From the NCBI GenBank assembly GCA_028714895.1, contig JAQTLM010000002.1, positions 62,001 through 126,000 of the forward strand: a stretch of DNA of 64,000 bases, read 5' to 3'. The notes beneath the pieces are model-generated. The model worked only from the letters and a program-made list of their open reading frames with translations. It was not told the DNA's origin and searched no databases. Shown here piece by piece: positions 34,679 through 45,493 of this stretch (the first letter of the stretch is position 1; each line of letters opens with the position of its first letter). Source of the DNA: Gallionella sp. (GTDB lineage: Bacteria > Pseudomonadota > Gammaproteobacteria > Burkholderiales > Gallionellaceae). Both the position numbers and the translations under genes were made by a program.

Positions 34679-35104
34679 TCACTGCTTTTCCAGACAAGCC
34701 AGGTAAATTGCCGCATCCGGCTGGTTGCGGTTGCGCTGCGCCTGCCAGATCATCTCGCCGAGGCATTCCATCATGCGATGTTGCGCATCGTGCTCAGATT
34801 CGAATTGCCGCGTCAGGCGCGCAAAATGTGCGCGGATTCCCGCCGGCTGGTTGATGGAGATCTGTTCCTCGATGGTGATGTGCATCATCAGGTGCAGGAA
34901 CGGGTTGGCCGCGCCTTGCTCAGGCAGAAAGTCCTGATCCTGATGGCGTTCCGGATTCTCCAGCACGGCGTGATATTCGGGATGTTTGGCGATGAGTTGC
35001 GCGGCGAGATCTTCCAGCGGCGTGAGCAATTCGCCGGCCCGGCGCTTGCGCCAGGATTCGAACAGGAAGTTGCGCGCTTCGTCGCGCGACGGGTTGAAAA
35101 ACAT
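34679..35104 (-). CDS. DUF1841 family protein
   Basis: A 141-residue cytosolic protein of the DUF1841 family found mainly in Beta- and Gammaproteobacteria: [20 protein letters not shown] at the start, and NPFLHLMMHITIEEQISINQ in the centre. The start overlaps the nth stop as ATGA, so it is the last member of the rnf-nth operon. The function is not established. Confidence 0.88.
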   Translation of the reverse strand: MFFNPSRDEARNFLFESWRKRRAGELLTPLEDLAAQLIAKHPEYHAVLENPERHQDQDFLPEQGAANPFLHLMMHITIEEQISINQPAGIRAHFARLTRQFESEHDAQHRMMECLGEMIWQAQRNRNQPDAAIYLACLEKQ

Positions 35105-35775
35105 CAGAGTTCCTTATCTTTGTATTCGCACAGGTCGTTGATGATGCATATGCCGCATTTCGGTTTGCGCGCCTGGCAGATATAACGCCCGTGCAGGATC
35201 AGCCAATGGTGCGCATCGTGCTTGAATTCGTCCGGCACGATTTCGAGCAGCCTGTTTTCCACCTCCAGCACGTTCTTGCCGGGCGCCAGGCCGGTGCGGT
35301 TGGCGACGCGGAATACGTGCGTGTCCACCGCGATGGTCGGCTGCCCGAAGGCGGCGTTCAGGATCACGCTGGCGGTCTTGTGCCCCACGCCGGGCAAGGC
35401 TTCCAGCGCCTCGCGGGTCTGCGGCACCGCGCCGCCGTGCTGTTCCACCAGCAGACGGCAGGTCTGCATCAGGTGTTTTGCCTTGGTCTGGTACAGGCCG
35501 ATGCGCTGGACATATTCGCGCAGTTTTTCTTCGCCGAGTTCGAGCATCGCCTGCGGCGTGTTCGCAACCGGGAACAGTTGCCGCGTGGCGGCATTGACGC
35601 TGATATCGGTGGCCTGCGCCGAGAGCAGCACCGCCACCAGCAGCTCGAACGGCGTGTGGTATTCCAGTTCGGTTTTCGGATGCGGGTTCGCCGCTTGCAG
35701 GCGCAAGAAAATTTGCGAGCACCTGCTGCGCAGATCGCATGCCTGAGCCGCTACGCGCTTTTTGTTTGCGTTCAT
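35104..35775 (-). CDS. nth: Endonuclease III (DNA glycosylase/AP lyase)
   Basis: Removes oxidised pyrimidines and cuts at AP sites; 223 residues. The helix-hairpin-helix [13 protein letters not shown] carries the catalytic Lys, [11 protein letters not shown] the catalytic Asp, and the C-terminus the 4Fe-4S loop C-x6-C-x2-C-x5-C ([17 protein letters not shown]). It overlaps rnfE by ATGA, the usual position after rnfE. Both depend on Fe-S clusters. Confidence 0.96.
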   Translation of the reverse strand: MNANKKRVAAQACDLRSRCSQIFLRLQAANPHPKTELEYHTPFELLVAVLLSAQATDISVNAATRQLFPVANTPQAMLELGEEKLREYVQRIGLYQTKAKHLMQTCRLLVEQHGGAVPQTREALEALPGVGHKTASVILNAAFGQPTIAVDTHVFRVANRTGLAPGKNVLEVENRLLEIVPDEFKHDAHHWLILHGRYICQARKPKCGICIINDLCEYKDKEL

Positions 35776-36482
35776 CCGTGAGTCGCCGGGCTGCAGCCGC
35801 CTTCAATCGGCGCGACGGTGGCATTCGCGCCGTGCGCCTTGCGTTCGGCGCGCAGGTTCAGCCAGTTCTTCATCGCAATCAGCAGGCCGAGCGCGATGAA
35901 CGCGCCGGGCGGCAGGATGGCGAGCAGGAAGCCGTGATAATCCGGCACGACGGTGATCACCAGGGATTTCGCCGTCTCGCCGAACACCATGTCGATGCCG
36001 GACAGCAAGGTGCCGTGCCCGAAGATCTCGCGGATACCGCCCAGCACGACCAGCACCGCCGTCAGTCCCAACCCCATCGCGATGCCGTCCAGCGCGGAGG
36101 CGAACACGCTGTTTTTGGAGGCGAACGATTCGGCGCGCGCCAGCACGATGCAGTTGGTGACGATCAGCGGGATGAAGATGCCCAGCACCAGATACAGGGA
36201 ATACATATAGGCATTCATCAGGAATTGCACGATGGTCACCAGCACGGCGATCAGCAGGATATACACCGGGATGCGCGTTTCGTTGGGGATCACCTCGCGT
36301 ATCGCGGCCACCCCGCTGCCCGACAGGGTCATCACCAGCGTGGTGGCCAGGCCCAGGCTGAGCGCGTTCACCACCGAATTGCTGATCGCCAGCAGCGGGC
36401 ACAAGCCGAGCAGTTGCGCGATGCCGGGGTTCTGTTTCCACAGGCCGTTGTAGAAAATATCTTTTATTCCCTGATAGGTCAT
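35772..36482 (-). CDS. rnfE: Electron transport complex subunit RnfE/RsxE
   Basis: Integral membrane subunit of the Rnf (Rsx) ferredoxin:NAD oxidoreductase; 236 residues, about six helices. The family block [19 protein letters not shown] with its membrane Cys (one ligand of the 2Fe-2S shared with RnfA) and LVTNCIVL-type block are seen ([16 protein letters not shown]). ATGA overlaps join it to rnfG before and nth after. Confidence 0.95.
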   Translation of the reverse strand: MTYQGIKDIFYNGLWKQNPGIAQLLGLCPLLAISNSVVNALSLGLATTLVMTLSGSGVAAIREVIPNETRIPVYILLIAVLVTIVQFLMNAYMYSLYLVLGIFIPLIVTNCIVLARAESFASKNSVFASALDGIAMGLGLTAVLVVLGGIREIFGHGTLLSGIDMVFGETAKSLVITVVPDYHGFLLAILPPGAFIALGLLIAMKNWLNLRAERKAHGANATVAPIEGGCSPATHG

Positions 36483-37147
36483 TTCATTTCTCCTTTGCGG
36501 GCGGCAGGAGCGCGGTGTGCTGCTTCCGTATCTGCGAACAATTCATCGCGGTGCTGCGCGTAATACTGCAAGGCCTTGTGCACCGCCTTCACGATCGCGC
36601 GCGGCGTGATGGTGGCACCGGCCATGTAGTCGAATGAACCGCCATCCTTTTTGACTTTCCATTCGCCGCTCTTGCGGTTTTCCAGCGAAGCGCCGTTGAA
36701 GCCGGTGATCCAGTTGTTCTTGGTGATCTCGATGTAATCGCCCAATCCCGGCGTCTCCCTGTGCGACACCACGCGCACGCCGCCGATTCTGCCGTCGCTG
36801 TGGATGGCGATGATCAGGTTGATCCTGCCGCTGTAACCGTCCGGCGCAATGACCTGCAGCACCGCGATGGACGGCTGATTGTTCAGGCGGCCGCGATAAA
36901 CGATGCTCGTCCCCGTGCCGCCCAGTAACTTATCCGCCGCCAGTTGCGCGGTGTCTTTCATGATGTCGTTGTCGTAAGTCGCTGGTGGCGCGATTTGCGC
37001 GATCAGTTTCAGCTTCTCGTTTTCTTCGCTGCGCGCAATGGTTTCGTGCGTCAGGTCGTAGGTCAGGGCCAGCAAAGCCGTGCCGGCCAGCGCAAAGAAC
37101 AGCAGGTTCAGCGCGGTGTAGGCGGAAGCCTTGGCTGTGGTCCTCAT
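36479..37147 (-). CDS. rnfG: Electron transport complex subunit RnfG/RsxG (FMN-binding)
   Basis: A 222-residue periplasmic subunit anchored by one N-terminal helix ([19 protein letters not shown]). The FMN domain has [11 protein letters not shown] and the covalent-FMN site [11 protein letters not shown] (Thr). It overlaps rnfD and rnfE by ATGA on both sides. Confidence 0.94.
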   Translation of the reverse strand: MRTTAKASAYTALNLLFFALAGTALLALTYDLTHETIARSEENEKLKLIAQIAPPATYDNDIMKDTAQLAADKLLGGTGTSIVYRGRLNNQPSIAVLQVIAPDGYSGRINLIIAIHSDGRIGGVRVVSHRETPGLGDYIEITKNNWITGFNGASLENRKSGEWKVKKDGGSFDYMAGATITPRAIVKAVHKALQYYAQHRDELFADTEAAHRAPAARKGEMK

Positions 37148-38178
37148 GGTCTCTTTTCCTTCTTGCCGAACACGGCAGGCTGCGTGTACAGCACGATCAG
37201 CGGCACGCAGATATTCATCAGCAACGTGGCGAACGCCATGCCGTCCGGGAAGCTGCCGAAAATGCGGATCAGGTAGGTCAGCAGCCCGGCACCCGTGGCG
37301 AAGATCAGCTTGCCTCTGGTCGTGGTCGGCGAGGTGATCGGGTCGGTGAGGATGAAGAACGCGCCCAGCATCGCCGCGCCGGAAAACCAGTGGAACAGCG
37401 GTGCAACATAATGATCCGGGTCGGCCAGATGGAAGATTCCGGCGGTGACGAACAGTGTGCCGAGAAAGGCGACCGGGATATGCCAGGTGATGATGCGCGC
37501 GGCAAGCAGATAGAGGCCGCCGAGCATAAATCCCAGCGACACCATTTCGCTGCCTTGACCGGCCAGACGGCCATAGATGGGCATGCCGAGAATCTGTTTG
37601 ACCGATTCGTCAAGGTGCAAACGGGTCTTCAGCGTGTCCAGCGGCGTGGCCATGGTGATGGCATCGAGCGTCACATTGGGCGGCAGCGCGCCGAGGAACA
37701 TGTACTTCAGTTGGTCGAGGAAACCGAGTTCGGCCAGCCCCAAGCCGTGCGGGGTAAGCCAGTGCGTCATCTGCGCCGGGAACGAGATGATCAGCACCGC
37801 ATAGCCGATCATCGCCGGATTGAACGGGTTGTTGCCCAGCCCGCCGTACAGGTGTTTGGCGATGGCGATGGCGAATGCCGTGCCGACCACGACCAGCCAC
37901 CACGGCGCAAGCGGTGGGATGGACAACGCCAGCAGCCAGCCGGTGAGCAACGCGCTGTTGTCGCCGAGGAAGTGCATCACCGGGCGGTTGCGCAGCTTGA
38001 GCATCAGCGCCTCGGTGCCGAGCGCGGTGAGGCTGGCCAGCGCGATCGAGACCAGGATCGCCGGGCCGAAATGCCAGACATACAGCGCGATGCCCGGAAG
38101 CAGCGCGAGCAGCACCCGGAGCATGATTGCGGAGACGGTATCCGGTTTGCTGATGAAGGGAGAGAAGAATGCGCTCAT
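37144..38178 (-). CDS. rnfD: Electron transport complex subunit RnfD/RsxD
   Basis: A 344-residue membrane subunit of about 9-10 helices. The covalent FMN threonine is expected in DAITMATPLD; FNPAMIGYAVLIISFP and other NqrB/RnfD blocks are present. The start is ATG 38178 (MSAFFSPF); an upstream frame would read into the intergenic palindrome. The roughly 100-bp gap to rnfC holds CTCTCCCGC...GCGGGGGAGAG. Confidence 0.94.
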   Translation of the reverse strand: MSAFFSPFISKPDTVSAIMLRVLLALLPGIALYVWHFGPAILVSIALASLTALGTEALMLKLRNRPVMHFLGDNSALLTGWLLALSIPPLAPWWLVVVGTAFAIAIAKHLYGGLGNNPFNPAMIGYAVLIISFPAQMTHWLTPHGLGLAELGFLDQLKYMFLGALPPNVTLDAITMATPLDTLKTRLHLDESVKQILGMPIYGRLAGQGSEMVSLGFMLGGLYLLAARIITWHIPVAFLGTLFVTAGIFHLADPDHYVAPLFHWFSGAAMLGAFFILTDPITSPTTTRGKLIFATGAGLLTYLIRIFGSFPDGMAFATLLMNICVPLIVLYTQPAVFGKKEKRP

Positions 38179-38280
38179 GTTATTCGTCCATGTAAATCTC
38201 GCGAAGCGAGACATTACCCCTCTCTCCCGCAAGCGGGGGAGAGTTAGGAGAGGGGGAAACGGTCATGGTGAAATTCATCA

Positions 38281-39993
38281 TCAGGAGTGGCTCTCGCCAT
38301 GATCGTTAGGAGGTTCGGCTGCCGATTTCGCCAGTTCGTGAATATGCGTGCGGCGCGCCTCGATTTCGGCGATTTCCGCCTGTTGCTGCGCGGTAAGATT
38401 TTCGGTGTTTTTCGGCTTGCCGGCGGCAGCATGTTCCCTGGCATGAGCGATGGCCGCCTGGATTTTCTGCTGCATGGCGTCTGCCGGACTTACTGATGGC
38501 TCAGCCGGCTGTGCCTGTTTCGCGGCCAGTTCTCTTGCGGCCAGCCTTTCGGCCTTTTCCTGTTTCTCGCGCTCAAAACGATATTCGCGGAATTCATGGC
38601 GTTCGCGCGCATGGTCGGCGGCCTGCTGGTCATGCTCGCGCGCACGGATTTCGCTCTTGGCGAACTGGAAATACTGCACCAGCGGGATATGGCTGGGGCA
38701 GACGTAGCTGCATGCGCCGCATTCGATGCAGTCGAACAGGCTGAATTGCTGCGCCTTGTCGAATTCCCTGGATTGCGCAAACCAGAATAAATCCATCGGC
38801 TGCAGATCCGCCGGGCATGCCTGGGCGCAACGCGAGCAGCGGATACAGGGCAGGGCGGGCGGCGCGGGCGGGAACAATTTATCCGATGCGGCGATGATGC
38901 AGTTGCTTGCCTTGACCAGCGGAATGTCCGTCGAAGATAACGGCAATCCCATCATCGGGCCGCCCATGATGTAGCGGTCAGTGCCCGGCAAAGCTTCGCC
39001 CAGCGCGACCAGATCGCGAACCGGCGTGCCGAGCAGCACTTCAAAATTCTGCGCCCGGCGGACGTTGCCGGTCAGGGTGACGATGCGCGACAGCAGCGGC
39101 TCGCCGTGCGCGAGGGCGCGATACACGCTGTAGGCGGTGGCGACGTTGAAGCATTGCACGCCGATGTCGGTGGGCAGTTTGCCGGACGGCACTTCCAGTC
39201 CGGTGAGCACGCGGATCAGTTGCTTTGCGCTGCCGCCCGGATAGATCGTCGGCACGGCGACCACTTCAAACAGAAAGCCGCTCTCGGCCACCGCCTGCCG
39301 CATCGCGGCGATCGCCTGCGGCTTGTTGTCCTCGATGCCGATCAGCACTTCCCCGGCTTCCAGCATGAAGCGCAGCATTTCCGCACCCTGCGCGATTTCT
39401 GCGGCGCGCTCGCGCATCAGCATGTCGTCGCAGGTGATATACGGTTCGCATTCCGCGCCGTTCAGGATCAGAGTATCGATTTTCCGGTTGCCGGGGCGCA
39501 GCTTGATATCGCTGGGGAACACCGCGCCGCCCAGCCCCACCACGCCGGACATGCGCAGATGCTGGCGCAGTTCGGCGGGATCGCTGTTGCGGTAATCAAA
39601 TCCTGTCCTGAGCGAAGCCTGCCCTGAGTTTTGTCGAAGGGTCGAAGGGGCTGCATGGAGTATCCATTCCTCCCTGCCGTCCGGTATCAGCGTGGCGCAC
39701 AAATCCGGCAGGCCGGAAGGATGGGCGATGGGTTGCGCGCCGATGGTGGTGATGGTTCCCGACGTGGAGGCATGCACCGCGCTCGAAACGAAGCCGTCCG
39801 GCATGCCGATCAGCTGGCCTTTCAGCACCTGGTCTCCGGCCCGCACAATTGGTTTGGCGGCCGCGCCGGCATGCTGGCGGAACGGGATGACCAGTTTCGA
39901 CGGCAGCGGCGCGCGCGCAATGCCGGATTGCGTGGAGGGCTCCTTGTTGCCGGGCGGATGGATGCCGCCGTGAAATTGATAGAGCGTTCTCAT
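38281..39993 (-). CDS. rnfC: Electron transport complex subunit RnfC/RsxC
   Basis: A 570-residue peripheral subunit holding the NADH/FMN site and two 4Fe-4S clusters: [12 protein letters not shown] (about 382-393) and [12 protein letters not shown] (about 421-432). [13 protein letters not shown] and [12 protein letters not shown] are also seen. The C-terminal about 110 residues are Ala/Glu/Lys-rich and helical, as in many proteobacterial RnfC. Residues about 114-131 ([17 protein letters not shown]) look foreign and come from a GTCGAAGG-type intergenic repeat inserted in frame. The start overlaps the rnfB stop. Confidence 0.94.
   Translation of the reverse strand: MRTLYQFHGGIHPPGNKEPSTQSGIARAPLPSKLVIPFRQHAGAAAKPIVRAGDQVLKGQLIGMPDGFVSSAVHASTSGTITTIGAQPIAHPSGLPDLCATLIPDGREEWILHAAPSTLRQNSGQASLRTGFDYRNSDPAELRQHLRMSGVVGLGGAVFPSDIKLRPGNRKIDTLILNGAECEPYITCDDMLMRERAAEIAQGAEMLRFMLEAGEVLIGIEDNKPQAIAAMRQAVAESGFLFEVVAVPTIYPGGSAKQLIRVLTGLEVPSGKLPTDIGVQCFNVATAYSVYRALAHGEPLLSRIVTLTGNVRRAQNFEVLLGTPVRDLVALGEALPGTDRYIMGGPMMGLPLSSTDIPLVKASNCIIAASDKLFPPAPPALPCIRCSRCAQACPADLQPMDLFWFAQSREFDKAQQFSLFDCIECGACSYVCPSHIPLVQYFQFAKSEIRAREHDQQAADHARERHEFREYRFEREKQEKAERLAARELAAKQAQPAEPSVSPADAMQQKIQAAIAHAREHAAAGKPKNTENLTAQQQAEIAEIEARRTHIHELAKSAAEPPNDHGESHS
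39598..39652. repeat. CCTGAGC/GTCGAAGGG repeat inside rnfC
   Basis: Contains CCTGTCCTGAGCGAAGCCTG and TTGTCGAAGGGTCGAAGG. Related sequences in non-coding DNA occur at 40691-40756, 56366-56411 and 61020-61070. Here it is read in frame. Confidence 0.65.
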
Positions 39994-40538
39994 TTAGCCT
40001 GAGCCAGTGTGTAAACCGGATATTTCCATTTCCAGTTGGCGATATTTTCTCCAATGGGTTTCATGCTGATGCAGTCCACCGGGCAAGGCGCGACGCACAA
40101 CTCGCAGCCGGTGCACTCGGAGGCGATGATGGTGTGCATCTGCTTCGCCGCTCCGGCGATGGCATCCACCGGGCAGGCCTGCGCGCACAACGTGCAGCCG
40201 ATGCACAGGTTTTCGTCGATGAAGGCGACCGATTTCGGCTTGAGCACGGTGCCGCCGCCGAACGGCTTGAACTCCACGCCGAGCAGATCGGCGAGCTTGC
40301 GGATGCCTTCCTCGCCGCCGGGCGGGCATCTGTTGATGTCGGCTTCCCCGGAGGCAATCGCCTCGGCGTAAGGCCTGCAGCCGGGATAGCCGCATTGCCC
40401 GCACTGCGTCTGCGGCAGGATCGCATCGATCTTGTCCACCAGCGGATTGCCTTCGACGCGGAATTTGATCGCGGAAAACCCCAGCACCCCGCCGAGCACG
40501 ATCGCGATACCCGCCATCACCAGCAATGCGCTCAGCAT
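39990..40538 (-). CDS. rnfB: Electron transport complex subunit RnfB/RsxB
   Basis: A 182-residue subunit: an N-terminal membrane helix, then the 4Fe-4S motif [15 protein letters not shown], and two ferredoxin-type clusters [12 protein letters not shown] and [12 protein letters not shown]. The start is set at ATG 40538 ([10 protein letters not shown]), the standard N-terminus. The open frame runs 46 codons further upstream but is made of dispersed repeats. A repeat copy ends 28 bases before the start, and no clear ribosome-binding site is visible. Confidence 0.94.
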   Translation of the reverse strand: MLSALLVMAGIAIVLGGVLGFSAIKFRVEGNPLVDKIDAILPQTQCGQCGYPGCRPYAEAIASGEADINRCPPGGEEGIRKLADLLGVEFKPFGGGTVLKPKSVAFIDENLCIGCTLCAQACPVDAIAGAAKQMHTIIASECTGCELCVAPCPVDCISMKPIGENIANWKWKYPVYTLAQAK

Positions 40539-40566
40539 ACATCGAAGCCCTTCCGCCACAGGCGGG

Positions 40567-40623
40567 ATAACCAGCGACTTGGCTGCGGTTTTTGGCAGCC
40601 TAGTCGAATGGCTAGTTGTTCCA
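40567..40623. repeat. Palindromic coding repeat, copy 3 (upstream of rnfB)
   Basis: ATAACCAGCGACTTGG... to ...CCTAGTCGAATGGCTAGTTG. The stem CGACTTGGCTGC / GCAGCCTAGTCG has the same T-T mismatch as copies 1 and 2. It is open in the rnfB frame and also in a second frame, reading [17 protein letters not shown]. Confidence 0.85.
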
Positions 40624-40690
40624 CCCAGAGGGGTTGGGGAGAGGGTAGTTGGAGAGCAGCTATTGATGCGGCACAAATTGAAATTTCATT

Positions 40691-40756
40691 CCGTTCGGCC
40701 TGAGCTTGTCGAAGGCCATGAAGCCATTCATGTTTCGACAAGCTCAACACGAACGG
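40691..40756. repeat. CCGTTCGGCCTGAGC palindromic repeat
   Basis: CCGTTCGGCCTGAGCTTGTC at one end and TTTCGACAAGCTCAACACGA then ACGG at the other form a long imperfect hairpin. It is in the rnfA-rnfB gap. Confidence 0.75.
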
Positions 40757-40767
40757 CTTCATGGAAT

Positions 40768-40813
40768 GTAGGTCGGGTTTCAACCCGACATGTCGGGCTA
40801 AAGCCCGACCTAC
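40768..40813. repeat. GTAGGTCGGG palindromic repeat, copy 1
   Basis: GTAGGTCGGGTTTCAACCCG ... CGGGCTAAAGCCCGACCTAC. Near-identical elements are at 54500-54545 and 61590-61635, all outside genes. Confidence 0.85.
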
Positions 40814-40815
40814 GT

Positions 40816-40935
40816 TTAACCCAGATAATCCATTAGAACCAAGCCCTCTTGTGGGAGCACAATTTATTGCGCGATTCTTGTCAACAATCGCTCGATAAAT
40901 CGAGCTCCTACAGCCTAATGGATAATCTGGGTTAA
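40816..40935. repeat. Nested inverted repeat just downstream of rnfA
   Basis: A perfect 21-base inverted repeat (40816-40836 and 40915-40935; core CCCAGATAATCCATTAG) encloses a second palindrome running from TGTGGGAGC to GCTCCTACA (40850-40912) with TTATTGCGCGATT and AATCGCTCGATAAAT inside. It ends 3 bases before the rnfA stop codon. Confidence 0.8.
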
Positions 40936-40938
40936 TCA

Positions 40939-41514
40939 TTATTTGATCAGCCCCGAGAATCCCATAAATGCCAAACTCATCAGTCCCGCCGTGACCATCG
41001 CGATCGCCGAGCCCTTGAAGATGCCCGGCACATCCGCGCCTTCCATGCGCTCGCGCATTCCGGCGAACAGCACCATCACCAGCGTGAAGCCCAGCGCGCC
41101 GCCCATGCCGAAAAATACCGACTCCATGAAATTGTGTTTCGCCTGCACGTTGAGCAGCGGAATGCCCAGCACCGCGCAGTTGGTGGTGATCAGCGGCAGG
41201 TAGATGCCCAGCACCTGGTGCAGCATCGGGCTGGTCTTCTGGATCACCATTTCGGTGAACTGCACGATGCCGGCGATCACCACGATGAACGACAGCGTGG
41301 TCAGGTAGGAAAGCTCCGGCCCGAGCAGATATTCGTTGATGAGGTAACTGGCGCCCGAGGCCACGGTCAGCACAAAGGTGGTGGCCAGGCCCATGCCGAG
41401 CGAAGTCTCCAGTTTCCTGGAGACCCCCATGAACGGGCAGAGGCCGAGAATCTTGACCATCACGATGTTGTTCACAAACACCGCGCCGACCAGGATGAGC
41501 AGATATTCGGTCAT
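40939..41514 (-). CDS. rnfA: Electron transport complex subunit RnfA/RsxA
   Basis: A 191-residue membrane subunit with six helices, paired with RnfE in the membrane core. Family blocks [18 protein letters not shown] and [14 protein letters not shown] hold the conserved cysteines of the intramembrane iron-sulfur cluster. The start is ATG 41514. It is the first gene of the rnf operon; about 400 bp of repeats lie before rnfB. Confidence 0.95.
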   Translation of the reverse strand: MTEYLLILVGAVFVNNIVMVKILGLCPFMGVSRKLETSLGMGLATTFVLTVASGASYLINEYLLGPELSYLTTLSFIVVIAGIVQFTEMVIQKTSPMLHQVLGIYLPLITTNCAVLGIPLLNVQAKHNFMESVFFGMGGALGFTLVMVLFAGMRERMEGADVPGIFKGSAIAMVTAGLMSLAFMGFSGLIK

Positions 41515-41700
41515 TGATGCGCCTTTGAAGTCAGGCGTGGATTATCCCCCGATTCATATAGCGCTTCAATCGCGTTGGCTGATATTGGCGAGAGGTAGGT
41601 TTGTGCCATTTGCAGTCATCTTCAGCGTTCTATTGTTATTGGTAATATTCAAGCGTAGAGTGCCGCCCCATTCTTCAGCAGAGAAGAAAAAAGAGGTGGT

Positions 41701-43569
41701 ATGGGCGATACGCAAACGAAACAAAAGTTATCCACACTCATGCTAGGTGCGATCGGTGTGGTTTATGGTGACATCGGCACCAGCCCACTGTATGCGATGA
41801 AGGAGACTTTCGCCGGTCATCATCCGTTGCCTGTAACCGAAGCGAACGTGCTCGGTGTACTTTCCGTGATGTTCTGGACCATCATGCTGCTGGTGTCACT
41901 CAAATATGTGACCATCATCATGCGCGCGGACAATCGCGGTGAAGGTGGCTCGTTAGCCCTGCTGGCCTTGGCCAGTGAACTGAACGCACAGCGTCCCAAT
42001 ACCAAGTGGTTTCTCGCGATACTCGGAGTATTTGCCGCCGCATTGTTTTATGGCGACAGCATGATCACCCCTGCCATCTCGGTACTCTCCGCCGTCGAAG
42101 GCTTGAACGTCGTCGCCCCTCAACTCAATAGTTACGTGCTGCCTATCACCGTCATGGTGCTTACCGCATTGTTCCTGGTGCAAAAACATGGCACAGGCGC
42201 GGTAGGTATGGCATTCGGCCCAATCATGATTTTCTGGTTCGCCATTTTGGGGCTATTAGGCGCGCTATCCATCGCACAAAGTCCGCAGGTGTTATTTGCG
42301 CTCAATCCCCTCTATGCCTTCCACTTCCTTGTCCATGATCCTTGGCTATCTTTTTTGACGCTAGGCTCCGTGGTGCTTGCCGTGACCGGAGGCGAAGCCC
42401 TGTATACCGACATGGGGCACTTTGGGAAATTTCCGATCCGGCTTACCTGGTTCTCCTTTGTACTCCCCGCTTTGGTGCTGAACTACTTCGGACAAGGCGC
42501 ACTGTTGCTGAACAGCCCCCAAGCCATCGAAAATCCGTTCTACTTGCTCGCCCCGGCATGGGCGCTGGTGCCGATGGTGTTACTCGCCACTGCGGCCACG
42601 GTGATCGCTTCGCAAGCCGTGATCTCCGGTGCGTTTTCGGTTGCGAGCCAATCGGTACAAATGGGCTTCCTTCCGCGCATGGAAATTCGCCAGACTTCCG
42701 ATAAGGCGCATGGCCAGATTTATGTTCCCCTGACCAACTGGACGTTATATCTGGCGGTTATTTATCTGGTGCTCACCTTTCAAAGCTCCAGCAACCTGGC
42801 GGCGGCCTATGGCGTCGCCGTCACCGGCACGATGATGATTGACACCATATTGATTGCCTTTGTCCTGGTGGCATGGCGCTGGTCGCCATTTCTCGTTATC
42901 CCCTTAATCGGCACATTTTTCTGCGTCGATCTGGCTTACTTCTCGGCCAATGCCATAAAGATTCCACAAGGCGGCTGGTTCCCGCTAGGTGTTGCGGCCA
43001 TTTCATTTACCGTGCTCACCACCTGGAAGCGCGGGCGGAAACTGCTGTTCGACGAGATAGCCCGCCGATCCATTCCTGTGAAGGCGTTCATAGACAGCAT
43101 AGGCAGCGTTAATCGTATACACGGCACCGCCGTTTTTCTGACCAGCATTGATGAAGGCGCACCGGCCGCGTTGCTGCACAATCTCAAACACAATCAGGTG
43201 CTGCACGAACGCAATATCCTGCTTACGGTCATCGTTGAGGATAAACCTTATGTCACCAAAGGTAATCGGTTATTGATTGACGATTTGGGCAAAAATTTTT
43301 ATCGGGTAAGAATTTTCTACGGCTTTATGGATATCCCTGATGTTCCGGCCGCCCTGGAGCTGTGCGCCTCATATGACCTGCCATTCGACATGATGACTAC
43401 CTCATTCTTTACATCGCGTGCCTTGATTGTTTCTGCCCCCAACCCCGGCATGATGAAATGGCGCGAGCGGTTATTTATAGTGTTGTCCAAAAATGCGATG
43501 AACGCGGCAGATTTCTTCAAAATCCCTACCAACCGGGTTGTCGAAATGGGTACGCGAATAGAAATATAA
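41701..43569 (+). CDS. kup: Low-affinity K+ uptake permease Kup
   Basis: A 622-residue inner-membrane K+/H+ symporter. About 12 helices occupy residues 12-460, with the signature [15 protein letters not shown] at the first helix and [17 protein letters not shown] later; a cytoplasmic C-terminal domain ends the protein. The start is ATG 41701 with AGAGG before it. It is divergent from rnfA across a 186-bp space and convergent with pyrD. The base composition is slightly AT-richer than in the rnf genes. Confidence 0.95.
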   Translation: MGDTQTKQKLSTLMLGAIGVVYGDIGTSPLYAMKETFAGHHPLPVTEANVLGVLSVMFWTIMLLVSLKYVTIIMRADNRGEGGSLALLALASELNAQRPNTKWFLAILGVFAAALFYGDSMITPAISVLSAVEGLNVVAPQLNSYVLPITVMVLTALFLVQKHGTGAVGMAFGPIMIFWFAILGLLGALSIAQSPQVLFALNPLYAFHFLVHDPWLSFLTLGSVVLAVTGGEALYTDMGHFGKFPIRLTWFSFVLPALVLNYFGQGALLLNSPQAIENPFYLLAPAWALVPMVLLATAATVIASQAVISGAFSVASQSVQMGFLPRMEIRQTSDKAHGQIYVPLTNWTLYLAVIYLVLTFQSSSNLAAAYGVAVTGTMMIDTILIAFVLVAWRWSPFLVIPLIGTFFCVDLAYFSANAIKIPQGGWFPLGVAAISFTVLTTWKRGRKLLFDEIARRSIPVKAFIDSIGSVNRIHGTAVFLTSIDEGAPAALLHNLKHNQVLHERNILLTVIVEDKPYVTKGNRLLIDDLGKNFYRVRIFYGFMDIPDVPAALELCASYDLPFDMMTTSFFTSRALIVSAPNPGMMKWRERLFIVLSKNAMNAADFFKIPTNRVVEMGTRIEI

Positions 43570-43713
43570 CTCCGTCCACTATGGCAACATATCAACGGCC
43601 ACTATCAAGGATTTTTAGCCTGCATGTAATGACTGCTGGGGGCATTAGCGGAAGTTCGTGTTTTCCGATCGCCGCGTTGCCGAGGTTATCGTCCCGACCT
43701 GCGCGGGCTGAAA

Positions 43714-44730
43714 TTACAAGGCGCGGATGGCGGCGCAGCATTCGCCGACCAATGCCGGGCCGCGATAGATCAGGCCGCTGTATACCTGCACCAGCGCTGC
43801 ACCTGCCCTGATCTTTTCCGCCGCATCTTCGCCGTTCAGGATGCCACCCGCGCCGATGATGGGCAGCGCGCCCTTTAGTTCGGCGGCGAGCGTGCGGATC
43901 ACGGTGGTGGACTTGTTGCGCACCGGTGCGCCGGACAGGCCGCCGGTTTCTGCGCCGTGCGGCAGGTGTTCCACGCCCTCGCGCGACAGCGTGGTGTTGG
44001 TGGCGATCACGCCATCGATGCGGTGCTTGGTGAGTAGTGCGGCAATCTGTTTGATCTGCTCGGCATTGAGGTCGGGGGCGATCTTCAGGGCGATGGGCAC
44101 ATATTTGCCGTGCGTGTCGGCGAGTTTCAGTTGTTCCGCTTTCAGTTGCGAGAGCAACGCATCGAGTTCATCGCCGCCTTGCAACTGGCGCAGGTTCCTG
44201 GTGTTGGGCGAGGAGATGTTGACGGTGACGTAGCTGGCGTGCGCATAGACCTTGCGCAGGCAGATCAGATAATCGTCCGCCGCCTTGCCGATCGGCGTGG
44301 CGGCATTCTTGCCGATGTTGATGCCCAATATGCCGCGATAGTCGGCGCGTTTTACATTTTCGATGAGCCAATCCACGCCGTTGTTGTTGAAGCCCATGCG
44401 GTTGATGATGCCCTGTGCCTGCGGCAGGCGGAACAGGCGCGGCCGGGGGTTGCCGGGCTGGGGCAGCGGCGTGACGGTACCGATTTCGATGAAGCCGAAA
44501 CCGAGCGCCGCCAGCCCGGCTATGCAGTCGCCGTTCTTGTCGAGGCCGGCGGCGAGGCCGACCGGGTTGGGGAAGGTCAGCCCCATCACGGTGCGCGGAT
44601 CGTCGGCCGGGCGCTTTGCGATGAGGCCGCTCAAGCCAAGCGCATAGGCGGCCTTCAGCCCGCCGAGCGTGAGGTGGTGAGCGGTTTCCGGATCAAGCCG
44701 GAACAGGGCGGGGCGCAACAATGAGTACAT
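43714..44730 (-). CDS. pyrD: Dihydroorotate dehydrogenase (quinone), class 2
   Basis: Membrane-associated FMN enzyme of pyrimidine synthesis; 338 residues. An N-terminal amphipathic helix region for quinone access is followed by the barrel, with [23 protein letters not shown]-type block ([17 protein letters not shown], catalytic Ser) and [16 protein letters not shown]. The start is ATG 44730, 27 bases after the bpt stop on the same strand. Confidence 0.95.
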   Translation of the reverse strand: MYSLLRPALFRLDPETAHHLTLGGLKAAYALGLSGLIAKRPADDPRTVMGLTFPNPVGLAAGLDKNGDCIAGLAALGFGFIEIGTVTPLPQPGNPRPRLFRLPQAQGIINRMGFNNNGVDWLIENVKRADYRGILGINIGKNAATPIGKAADDYLICLRKVYAHASYVTVNISSPNTRNLRQLQGGDELDALLSQLKAEQLKLADTHGKYVPIALKIAPDLNAEQIKQIAALLTKHRIDGVIATNTTLSREGVEHLPHGAETGGLSGAPVRNKSTTVIRTLAAELKGALPIIGAGGILNGEDAAEKIRAGAALVQVYSGLIYRGPALVGECCAAIRAL

Positions 44731-44757
44731 TTCTGGATGCTTTCTAAGGGTCTTTGG

Positions 44758-45492
44758 TTATGGCGATTCTTTGCCGAGAGCCTGCCAAACGCCGTCGATC
44801 AAGCCTTGCGCGGGCTGGTATCCGGTCTTGTAGGCCATCTTGCGGCTGTGTTCGATCCAGTAGCCCAGATAGACGAAATCCAGGTCGAGCTTGCGGCATA
44901 GTTCGATTTGCCACAGCACGTTGTAAACCCCGAAGCGCGCACGCGGCAAATCCGGCTCGTAGAAAGTGTACACCGAGGACAGGCCGTCGCTGAGCAAGTC
45001 GATCACGCTGACCATGCGCAGCACGCCTCCCTCGCGGAATTCCACCAGCAGCGAATCGACATGGCTTTGCAGCAGGAAGTTCTGGTACGACTCGCGGTCG
45101 TCATTGTCCATGCCGCCGTCCGGGTGGCGCGCGCGCTGATAGCGCTGATATAGGTCGTAATACTCGGGGCTATCTTGCAGGGGGTGCAGGCTGGCCTTCA
45201 GATGGGCGTGTTGCGCCCAAGCGCGCCGCTGCGAGCGGTTTGCCGTGAATTGTTTGGCCAGCACGCGTAGTGGCACGCAGGCGCGGCAGTCGTCGCAAAG
45301 CGGACGGTAGGTATAGGTTCCGCTGCGCCGGAAGCCATGCTGCACCAGTTGCGAATAGACCGGCCCGTTGATCAGGAACGCGGGTGTGGCGACCTGGGAG
45401 CGCGCCTGCAGGTCGGGCAGGTAGCTGCACGGGTAGGGCGCGGTCATGTAGAAATGCAGCGCGGATAGCGGGATGTCGTTTAACAGACTCAT
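44758..45492 (-). CDS. bpt: Aspartate/glutamate leucyltransferase (arginyl-tRNA-protein transferase family)
   Basis: A 244-residue N-end-rule enzyme that adds Leu to proteins with N-terminal Asp or Glu, marking them for ClpAP. The N-terminal ATE domain has the cysteine pair in [12 protein letters not shown]; the C-terminal ATE domain has [19 protein letters not shown] and [18 protein letters not shown]. In this clade the protein is of the Bpt (leucyl) type. It neighbours aat, the other aminoacyl transferase of the same pathway, across a MITE-like element. Confidence 0.93.
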   Translation of the reverse strand: MSLLNDIPLSALHFYMTAPYPCSYLPDLQARSQVATPAFLINGPVYSQLVQHGFRRSGTYTYRPLCDDCRACVPLRVLAKQFTANRSQRRAWAQHAHLKASLHPLQDSPEYYDLYQRYQRARHPDGGMDNDDRESYQNFLLQSHVDSLLVEFREGGVLRMVSVIDLLSDGLSSVYTFYEPDLPRARFGVYNVLWQIELCRKLDLDFVYLGYWIEHSRKMAYKTGYQPAQGLIDGVWQALGKESP

Positions 45493-45493
45493 G

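Noticed and set aside
40532-40939. 135-codon minus-strand reading frame between rnfA and rnfB
   Set aside because: It is composed almost entirely of palindromic repeats that happen to be open. There is no ribosome-binding site or family similarity.
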